From: CAZQNF01 sp964403325 | Lineage (GTDB): Bacteria > Patescibacteriota > Patescibacteriia > Magasanikbacterales > GWA2-37-8 | Direction of reading: 5' to 3' | Length of the DNA: 29,567 nt | Assembly: GCA_964403325.1 (NCBI GenBank) | Contig: CAYOFO010000010.1 | Span: forward strand, 1-29,567 | Shown here: piece after piece, positions 14,948-20,368 of the stretch | How positions within the stretch are numbered: position 1 is the stretch's first letter | Layout of the letters: the number at the start of each line of letters is the position of its first letter | Program-made: the position numbers and the translations under genes | The notes under the pieces: generated by a model | What the model was told of the DNA's origin: nothing | The model's input: the letters and a program-made list of their open reading frames with translations, nothing else | The model's database searches: none

Positions 14948-15637
14948 ATGAACGATATTATAGCAAAAACTCGGGAAAATTACAACCGTATCGCGTCGCT
15001 TTACGCGGCCACCCGCACGAGCGAGCGTGAACTTACACAATTCGCTGATTTTATCACTCCTAACCAAACCATTTTTGACTGGGGTTGTGGTAATGGTCGA
15101 CTGGTCCATCTTCTTAAAAATCAGCCTGTTCGCTACCTTGGCTATGACCAAAGCGAAGAAATGATCAAAATTGCCAGTCAAGAGTTTTGTGCAGAAATTA
15201 CAGCCGGATGGGTAGAATTTACGCATAATTTTAACGCTAGCAATTATCCAGAAAGTTTTGATCTCATATTTTTAATCGCGTCTTTCCACCATCTTCCAGA
15301 TGAATCATCTCGCCTGGAACTTTTACAAAATCTTTACTCTACCTTAAAAATTGGTGGAAAAATAATTATTACTGTTTGGAATTTAGAGAGCGATTGGGCA
15401 CAAACGAAGTTGCAAAAAGATTGGCAGAAAATTGATAGCCAGGATTATCTTATTCCCTGGAAAGATCAGGCAGGTCAAATCATGGCCGAACGATATTACC
15501 ATCATTTTACTTCGCAGGAGCTGAGTAATTTACTTATCAAAACCGGATTTACCATACTTGATAATTATTATGCCAGCGGCACAGCGAAAGTTTTTGCGAC
15601 CGAAGGAAGAAACCTCGTATTTATTGTTCAAAAATAA
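14948..15637 (+). CDS. Trm9/ALKBH8-like SAM-dependent methyltransferase, putative tRNA wobble-uridine
   Basis: A 229-residue class I methyltransferase. It has YNRIASLYAATR at residues 12-23, the SAM-binding motif I DWGCGNG (44-50), LGYDQSEEMI as motif II, and IASFHHLPDESSRLELL. Beyond the generic fold it shares features with Trm9/ALKBH8: a 'VW-LE' strand (IIITVWNLES), then DYLIPW, then RYYHHFTSQELSNLL, and a final strand close to the C-terminus. Those enzymes methylate the cm5U34 made by Elongator to mcm5U34. The gene lies head-to-head with elp3, with 16 bp between starts, which supports the assignment. A generic small-molecule methyltransferase remains possible. It is followed by a glycosyltransferase gene after 5 bases. 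Confidence 0.72.
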   Translation: MNDIIAKTRENYNRIASLYAATRTSERELTQFADFITPNQTIFDWGCGNGRLVHLLKNQPVRYLGYDQSEEMIKIASQEFCAEITAGWVEFTHNFNASNYPESFDLIFLIASFHHLPDESSRLELLQNLYSTLKIGGKIIITVWNLESDWAQTKLQKDWQKIDSQDYLIPWKDQAGQIMAERYYHHFTSQELSNLLIKTGFTILDNYYASGTAKVFATEGRNLVFIVQK

Positions 15638-15642
15638 GCTGT

Positions 15643-16860
15643 ATGAAAATTTTACAAGCCAATAAGTTTTTCTATCGGGGCGGGGGAGCGGAAACAGTTT
15701 TTTTTGACACTATCGAAGGATTGCGCGCGCGTGGTCACGAGATTGTCGAGTTTTCCATGCAGAGCAATCGTAATTTGCCTTCGGCATATTCCAAATATTT
15801 TGGTCCGCACATTCCGGAAAAATTAACGCAAAGTCACAATCTAGTAGATTCTCTCAAAGTTTTTAAACACCTTTTTTATTCGCGCGAAATAGAAAAAAAA
15901 ATAACTGAACTGGTGCGCGATACTCAGCCGCAAGTTTCTCACCTCCACAATATTTATCACCATCTCTCGGCCAGCACATTTTTAACATTGCGGCGGCTTA
16001 ACATTCCAACCGTGCTTACTCTGCACGATGTCTTTCCTCTTGTTCCAAACCGATCATTTCTTATAAAAGATCATTTGCGCGAAGATTTGCTGCGTAATAA
16101 CTTGTGGAATTGCGTGCGTTATAAATGTGTCAACGATTCTTTGGTACTTAGTTCAGTAAGCGCGTTAGAGTCATACTATTATCAAATAAAAGACGTTTGG
16201 AAAAATATTGATGCGCTTATTTGTCCCAGTGAATTCATGAGAAATAAAATGCTTGAATATGGGTATCCTGCAGCGAAACTCAAACTCGTTCGTAACCCGT
16301 TTACTGCCAACGTTCAAGAGTATCCATTGGGCAATAAAATTGTTTTTTTGGGTCGTATTCACACCGAAAAAGGCATAAAGATTTTCATGGAAGCTTGTAA
16401 AAGTTGGCGAGATTACCAGGTGGTAGTAGCCGGTAGTGGTCCGGAAGATGCTTGGGTGGATAATTTTATAAAAGATAACAAGTTTACTAATATTGAGCGC
16501 CACGGTTGGGTTAGTGGCGAGACGTGGCAAGATATTGTAAAAAACGCCAAAGTAATGGTGTTACCCTCTATTTTTTACGAAAATTGTTCTGTGGCCATTC
16601 TCGAGGCCGTGAGTTATGGCCGAATTGTGGTGGCGTCAAACCGGGGCGGAAATCCGGAAATGGTAAAAGATGGGCTAACTGGGTTTCTGGCTGTGCCGGA
16701 GAATGCTGAAGATTTGGCCCAAGTTGTTAAAAAAGCTATGAACCTGAGCCCGGTTCAAGCTAGCAGTATGACTCAAGAAGCAAAAAAGCTGATAGAGAAA
16801 AACTATCAGCTTAAAGACTATTTGGATTCTTTAGAAAGAGTTTATAAAGAAATAGTGTAA
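15643..16860 (+). CDS. GT4-family glycosyltransferase
   Basis: A 405-residue GT-B fold enzyme. The N-terminal Rossmann domain starts MKILQANKFFYRGGGAETVFF and includes VSHLHNIYHHLS and the LTLHDVFPLVPNRSF segment with paired cysteines in WNCVRYKC. The C-terminal nucleotide-sugar domain has IVFLGRIHTEKGI, VVVAGSGPE, and the EX7E-type donor motif in SIFYENCSVAILEAVSYGR. Members transfer sugars from NDP- or polyprenyl-linked donors to glycans at the cytoplasmic membrane. It follows the methyltransferase after 5 bases, probably by co-transcription rather than related function. Its last 60 coding bases carry a hairpin that acts as a terminator for the opposite strand. The acceptor and sugar are unknown. 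Confidence 0.9.
   Translation: MKILQANKFFYRGGGAETVFFDTIEGLRARGHEIVEFSMQSNRNLPSAYSKYFGPHIPEKLTQSHNLVDSLKVFKHLFYSREIEKKITELVRDTQPQVSHLHNIYHHLSASTFLTLRRLNIPTVLTLHDVFPLVPNRSFLIKDHLREDLLRNNLWNCVRYKCVNDSLVLSSVSALESYYYQIKDVWKNIDALICPSEFMRNKMLEYGYPAAKLKLVRNPFTANVQEYPLGNKIVFLGRIHTEKGIKIFMEACKSWRDYQVVVAGSGPEDAWVDNFIKDNKFTNIERHGWVSGETWQDIVKNAKVMVLPSIFYENCSVAILEAVSYGRIVVASNRGGNPEMVKDGLTGFLAVPENAEDLAQVVKKAMNLSPVQASSMTQEAKKLIEKNYQLKDYLDSLERVYKEIV
16786..16812 (-). terminator. minus-strand terminator embedded in the opposing GT4 gene
   Basis: AAGCTGATAG (16786-16795) and CTATCAGCTT (16803-16812) form a perfect 10-bp stem with a 7-base loop. Read on the minus strand it is followed by a run of T (16787-16782), so it is placed to end the epimerase-glycosyltransferase transcript. 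It lies within the plus-strand coding sequence, about 50 bases before its stop. Confidence 0.7.
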
Positions 16861-17019
16861 TGTTTGATGATAGACGATAGATTTATCGGATTCTAAATTG
16901 TCTATCTCATCATTGGTATCTGAAGGTGTGCCAAAACGTACATATGTTTGGTTAGTATCTGTCGGGTCACTAGCGCCTGTTTTTATCCCTTCTTTTATTT
17001 CTTGTAGAGTTTTTGCCAT
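16831..17019 (-). CDS. possible 62-aa protein downstream of the second GT4
   Basis: The frame MAKTLQEIKEGIKTGASDPT continues as a polar, coding-like sequence (YVRFGTPSDTNDEIDNLESD) and ends in an aromatic tail that overlaps the 3' end of the opposing glycosyltransferase gene. The frame is also open upstream to about 17080 (KPKIAQENDLIAKVVQE) without an ATG. It would be co-transcribed with the glycosyltransferase and ends before the minus-strand terminator at 16786-16812. Against it: the ATG has G at -1, unlike nearly all other starts, and no family is recognised. It may be a genuine small protein or the tail of a lost gene. Confidence 0.4.
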   Translation of the reverse strand: MAKTLQEIKEGIKTGASDPTDTNQTYVRFGTPSDTNDEIDNLESDKSIVYHQTLHYFFINSF

Positions 17020-17062
17020 CTCTTGAACTACTTTTGCGATTAAGTCATTTTCCTGTGCTATT

Positions 17063-18199
17063 TTAGGTTTTTCGTGCAGCTAGTGTTTGGCTGTAAATTT
17101 CCAAAGTTTGTTTTATAATTATATCCCAATCATAATGCTCGGCGGCAAATGCAGCAGTATTTTGCTTTATGGTTTGTTTCTGTGCATTGGGCAACTTCAG
17201 GAGTTGTTCCATGCAAATAGTCAGATCCTTGGTATCTTCGGTTTTAAAACTAAAACCAACGGTTCCTGCTGCTTCCAGATTGGGAGCGATGTCACTGACG
17301 AGAGTAATTAAGCCGTAGCTTAAAGCTTCCAAAATAGAAATCGACAGACCTTCGTAGACGGCTGGATGAACATAAAGAGCAGCATTGCTCATGAGTTCAT
17401 AAAGTTCAGGGTTATCAATTTGTCCGGTGAAAACAATGCGCGGATCATTATGGCTTAGCTTTTTAACCGCTTCAACGTAGTTGTCCGTGTAGGATGATCC
17501 GCCTACTATAACTAGTTTATAGTCTAGGAATTGTGGTTGTAGTTTTTTGAAAGCGGCAATGAGGGTATGTACGCCTTTATGTCGAACCAGGCGTCCGGTA
17601 AACAAAATATAACGGTCACTTGTAAGGTTAAAACGTTGTAGGGTTTTTCCGGGTGCGGTTATAACTGGCTTGCTGGCTCCGTTGGGGATATAGGTTACGC
17701 GTGCCTGAGGAGCAGTCTGCAGTATATCGCTAAGCTGCGCTTTGGAAACAGCTATGGTATTATGTGGTAATTTTACAGCTAAGTATTTGGCTAACCGGAA
17801 AAATATTCGCGCAAAAACACTCCATTTTTGATGTTTGGTATCATCGCTGTGGTAAGTGCAGATGAGGGTAATTTTTGGGGTAAAAATTCGGGGCAGAAAA
17901 GCCATTACCGCTGGTCCTGTACCATGATAATGGATTATATCCGGTTTTGAACGCATGGCTTGAATTGTGGCAAAAAAACTATATACGATGGCGTTGAGAT
18001 TTTTGGCGTCAACTGTTTTGACTCGAATAATTTCTATGCCTTGCCATTGTTTGGCGTCTGCTCCAGGATAAGTGGAGCGTACGTATGCCTGTACGACATG
18101 TCCGGCTCGTTTTAAACCAAGCGCGAGTTGCTCTACATGTTTTTCTATACCTCCGGCAATACTTGGGATTCCTTTTTGGCCAATAAGAGCAATGCGCAT
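17063..18199 (-). CDS. GT4-family glycosyltransferase
   Basis: A 378-residue GT-B enzyme. The N-terminus MRIALIGQKGIPSIAGGIEKHVEQLA carries the Gly-rich acceptor loop. IIHYHGTGPAVMAF and the CTYHSDD segment follow. The donor domain has YILFTGRLVRHKGVHTLI, LVIVGGSSYTDNY and the EX7E motif in HPAVYEGLSISILEALSYG. The PSIAGGIEKHVEQL signature is typical of glycosyltransferases in exopolysaccharide and O-antigen-type clusters. It begins 6 bases after the epimerase stop, so the two are co-expressed from the strong promoter at 19283-19311. It converges on the plus-strand GT4 gene. Sugar specificity is not inferable. Confidence 0.92.
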   Translation of the reverse strand: MRIALIGQKGIPSIAGGIEKHVEQLALGLKRAGHVVQAYVRSTYPGADAKQWQGIEIIRVKTVDAKNLNAIVYSFFATIQAMRSKPDIIHYHGTGPAVMAFLPRIFTPKITLICTYHSDDTKHQKWSVFARIFFRLAKYLAVKLPHNTIAVSKAQLSDILQTAPQARVTYIPNGASKPVITAPGKTLQRFNLTSDRYILFTGRLVRHKGVHTLIAAFKKLQPQFLDYKLVIVGGSSYTDNYVEAVKKLSHNDPRIVFTGQIDNPELYELMSNAALYVHPAVYEGLSISILEALSYGLITLVSDIAPNLEAAGTVGFSFKTEDTKDLTICMEQLLKLPNAQKQTIKQNTAAFAAEHYDWDIIIKQTLEIYSQTLAARKT

Positions 18200-18205
18200 A
18201 GTATA

Positions 18206-19252
18206 TTATCTTTGTAAATTCGTGGAGAATAATTTCACAGGTACACTGGGAATAAACTTGGTGATTCTCTGTAAGAATGGCTGTTCGGGCAGGAGTCTCT
18301 CATAAGCCAAAATAGTTTTAAGGCCAGTCTCGAGGGAAATGCGAGGTTTCCAACCAAGCTCATTTTGGATACGTGTAATATTGGCTTGTAAATTTTGACG
18401 GTCGGTCGCTCGGACAAGATTTTGACTGCTTTTAACGACAGGAATAGTGCTCTGACTTAATTCTAGTATGGTATTTACTAATTCGTTAATAGAAGTAGAA
18501 ATGCCGGTACCAAGATTATAGGTAGCGTTTTGTTTTTGTGTCTGGGCTGCTAGCGCCAAGGCGTTGACCACATCACTGACAAATATAAAATCTCGACGTG
18601 GGGCAGTATTACCAAGCTCAATTTTTTTATTTTGGTGCAACTGTTTTACGATGCGGGGAATAATGTGAGGTACGGTTGGGTTGGTGCCATACACATTAGC
18701 AAAACGGAAAATAGTATAGCGTAATCCAGATTTTTGCGCCATCTCTTTAATAAGACCTTCGGCAGCTAATTTTGATTTTCCGTAGATGTCTATTGGTTCT
18801 GTGGAATCAGTTTCCTTAATCGCACGCCCCAAGTCCGAATATACCGCCATAGAAGAAGAAAAGACGAGATAGGGTATAGTCGGCAATTTACTCATAACCT
18901 CGATCAAATTTTTTGTTCCTGTATAATTAGTGTCCCAAGTTTTTTTTGGGTCTTTGTCGCAATCAGGCAAAAAATGTTGTGCGGCTAAATGAAAAATAAC
19001 GCTTGGTTTATACTGTTTTACAGTTTTTTCAAGGAGGTTGCTATTACGAATATCAACTTTTTTAACTATGATACCATGTGATTTTAAAAGTTTAAAATTT
19101 TTCGGGTTTTCGGCAAATAGATCAAGAACCACTACACGAAATTTGGATGTTAAAAATTGAGCCAAATTGCTTCCAATAAAGCCACCACCACCGGTAATAA
19201 CAACAGTTTCGCGATAGCTAGGTTTTTTGTCGGAATTGAAAAGCATTAGCAT
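18206..19252 (-). CDS. NAD-dependent epimerase/dehydratase (extended SDR, sugar-nucleotide)
   Basis: A 348-residue extended short-chain dehydrogenase. It has the NAD-binding VVITGGGGFIGSNLAQFL (GxxGxxG), VVVLDLF at the second strand, and IFHLAAQHFLP. The catalytic residues are in VFSSSMAVYSD (Ser) and DIYGKSK (Tyr-x3-Lys). TIFRFANVYGTN, DFIFVSDVVNAL and the NLGTGISTSINELV substrate-side motifs complete the fold. Such enzymes convert NDP-sugars, for example UDP-glucose to UDP-galactose. The precise substrate is open. The start at 19252 (MLMLFNS) carries T at -1, whereas the ATG at 19246 does not. It heads a two-gene operon with a glycosyltransferase, which suggests that it supplies that enzyme's sugar donor. 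Confidence 0.9.
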   Translation of the reverse strand: MLMLFNSDKKPSYRETVVITGGGGFIGSNLAQFLTSKFRVVVLDLFAENPKNFKLLKSHGIIVKKVDIRNSNLLEKTVKQYKPSVIFHLAAQHFLPDCDKDPKKTWDTNYTGTKNLIEVMSKLPTIPYLVFSSSMAVYSDLGRAIKETDSTEPIDIYGKSKLAAEGLIKEMAQKSGLRYTIFRFANVYGTNPTVPHIIPRIVKQLHQNKKIELGNTAPRRDFIFVSDVVNALALAAQTQKQNATYNLGTGISTSINELVNTILELSQSTIPVVKSSQNLVRATDRQNLQANITRIQNELGWKPRISLETGLKTILAYERLLPEQPFLQRITKFIPSVPVKLFSTNLQR

Positions 19253-19282
19253 ATAGGAAAGCTCAAATATTTAAAACATATA

Positions 19283-19311
19283 AATATATCATATTTTTCG
19301 GCTTTTGTCAA
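19283..19311 (-). promoter_or_regulatory. strong sigma70-type promoter of the epimerase-GT4 operon
   Basis: On the minus strand TTGACA (19311-19306) and TATATT (19288-19283) are separated by 17 bp. The expected start of transcription is about 25 bases before the ATG at 19252. Confidence 0.85.
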
Positions 19312-19479
19312 CCCCCTAAGCCCAAGGGGCACGTTCTAAACTAAATACATCACTCATCTGGTAAAATGGCCAGTTGAGCTTACCGTAGTCCTCATGTCAA
19401 ATATTTAACCTCTTATGAGTGTTAAATGCTGGAATATTACCTCTCAGAAACGCTTAAAGACTCGTTAAATAACTAAATC

Positions 19480-19710
19480 ATGAAACGAGATTACGACGTT
19501 GCCGGTTCGGCGTGTGCTGTGAAAACGATGAGTCGTCATTACTTTAACTACCGTTTCTCGGTCAAAAAGCCGGTTGGGCTGGTTTATGTGGTACGTATGA
19601 AAAATATGCAGAATGAGAGAATGTTGTGGAATAGAATAGCCGGGTACCAGAAAGTGCAGTATAGAATTTATAGAGTATTGACAACTAAAAAAGTGTTTGT
19701 TAGGTTATAA
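19480..19710 (+). CDS. possible 76-aa basic protein, unknown
   Basis: The frame encodes a strongly basic 76-residue product (MKRDYDVAGSACAVKTMSRH, then YNYRFSVKK-like and YRIYRVLTTKKVFVRL stretches). It has no signal peptide, membrane segment or recognised motif. The preceding 158 bases (19322-19479) hold no gene and no convincing promoter, only AT-rich sequence and weak hairpins. The ATG has C at -1, against the window's pattern, and the 3' end contains the promoter of the next small ORF. It may be a small nucleic-acid-binding protein or non-coding sequence. Confidence 0.35.
   Translation: MKRDYDVAGSACAVKTMSRHYFNYRFSVKKPVGLVYVVRMKNMQNERMLWNRIAGYQKVQYRIYRVLTTKKVFVRL
19678..19706 (+). promoter_or_regulatory. 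sigma70-type promoter of the second small-ORF locus
   Basis: TTGACA (19678-19683) and TAGGTT (19701-19706) are 17 bp apart, at the end of the 76-aa ORF. Transcription would begin near 19713, about 6 bases before the ATG at 19719. Confidence 0.55.
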
Positions 19711-19718
19711 ATATAAGT

Positions 19719-19829
19719 ATGAAAACTTTTTCACTCAACAACAGCAATCGTCGCGGCATTACCCTTATCAAAAAGGTGTGTTTTATGGTGTCTGATTCAT
19801 GGATGCTGGCCCAGGATTGTATGCATTAA
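19719..19829 (+). CDS. 36-aa ORF, possible leader peptide
   Basis: The product is MKTFSLNNSNRRGITLIKKV followed by 16 residues ending DCMH. The start has T at -1 and follows a promoter after about 6 bases. As at 11478, codons near the end form the 5' arm of a strong hairpin (19808-19817) and the stop lies in its loop, so translation would open the hairpin. The RRGITLI stretch resembles the cleavage site of type IV prepilins (G followed by F/ITLIE). It has Lys instead of Glu5 and no long hydrophobic helix, so a remnant or chance likeness is more likely than a pilin. Confidence 0.35.
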   Translation: MKTFSLNNSNRRGITLIKKVCFMVSDSWMLAQDCMH

Positions 19830-19886
19830 AATGTTTGTTTAAACGCATCATGCTATCCTGGGCCGAAAGCTCGGGATTTTTATTTT
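19808..19886 (+). terminator. hairpin with T run between the 36-aa ORF and the 116-aa gene
   Basis: GGCCCAGGAT (19808-19817) and ATCCTGGGCC (19855-19864) form a perfect 10-bp stem, with an inner ATGC/GCAT pair (19821-19824, 19845-19848). A small stem, CCGA-AAGC-TCGG (19863-19874), shares its first two bases with the large stem and precedes ATTTTTATTTT (19876-19886). It could terminate the small transcript or act as an attenuator of the next gene. Confidence 0.55.
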
Positions 19887-19901
19887 ATCAAGTTACGTTT
19901 T

Positions 19902-20252
19902 ATGGAAAATTTACTTTTAAGGAGAGAAGGTGCTTTAGAAAATGCTTTATTCATTGAGTACAAAAAAATAAGTGGGGAAGAACCATTGGATACTGTAAAG
20001 TTAGGGAGAGTGCTGGCAAACATGTTGGAAAGTATTTTGTCGGGAAATAAAGAAGAGGTTAACAGGTTATTTCTTTCGTATTCTCGAAATAATGGCCAAA
20101 TTACCGATCATGATCTAGTGTTTATTAATTCAGTATTGGTTCAGGATAACTCGCCGGTAGTGGCGCTAGATTATCCTTTAGCTGATTTTGTAGTTGGTTG
20201 TATGTTGAAAAACATGGGTCGCATTGTTACATCTGAAGCACGCGCAGCGTAA
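19902..20252 (+). CDS. hypothetical protein, 116 aa
   Basis: A soluble, mostly helical 116-residue protein (MENLLLRREGALENALFIEY, then VKLGRVLANMLESILSGNKEEVNRLF and PLADFVVGCMLKNMGRIV). No signal peptide, membrane helix or known motif is visible. The ATG has T at -1 and lies 15 bases after the T run of an upstream hairpin, so expression may depend on read-through from the promoter at 19678. It is followed by a stacked hairpin and a bidirectional terminator shared with clpB. Amino-acid composition and codon use look genuine. The function is unknown. Confidence 0.65.
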   Translation: MENLLLRREGALENALFIEYKKISGEEPLDTVKLGRVLANMLESILSGNKEEVNRLFLSYSRNNGQITDHDLVFINSVLVQDNSPVVALDYPLADFVVGCMLKNMGRIVTSEARAA

Positions 20253-20263
20253 AATAATTTTTT

Positions 20264-20326
20264 CAGCAGTTTTGTTTTACAACCCGCACTCTTTAAAGGG
20301 TCTGTTCGAATCGACAAAGGATGCTG
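20264..20326 (+). other. stacked stem-loop after the 116-aa gene
   Basis: Three nested complementary blocks are visible: CAGCA (20264-20268) with TGCTG (20322-20326), TTTGT (20271-20275) with ACAAA (20314-20318), and ACCC (20282-20285) with GGGT (20298-20301). It is a 63-base structured element in the 3' region, upstream of the terminator. It is not a tRNA, although it contains GTTCGAATC. Confidence 0.35.
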
Positions 20327-20333
20327 TGATTTT

Positions 20334-20368
20334 AAATTAAAAACCCCTTTAGCAGGGGTTTTTAATTT
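20334..20368. terminator. bidirectional intrinsic terminator between the 116-aa gene and clpB
   Basis: A perfect 15-bp inverted repeat, 20334-20348 with 20354-20368, has a 5-base loop (TTAGC), a GC core (CCCCT/AGGGG) and A/T flanks on both sides. It overlaps the last bases of the clpB stop codon on the minus strand. Confidence 0.9.

Noticed and set aside
16868..16910. Hairpin GATAGAC/GTCTATC just after the plus-strand GT4 stop as its terminator
   Set aside because: The stem is bulged and no T run follows on the plus strand, so termination there is not supported.
19719..19829. Type IV prepilin, from the RRGITLI motif in the 36-aa ORF
   Set aside because: Glu5 is Lys, there is no 20-residue hydrophobic helix after the motif, and no other frame continues it as a pilin.
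20300..20320. GTTCGAATC resembling a tRNA T-loop
   Set aside because: The flanking bases do not form a 5-bp T-stem, and no acceptor, anticodon or D arm can be placed, so it is not a tRNA gene.
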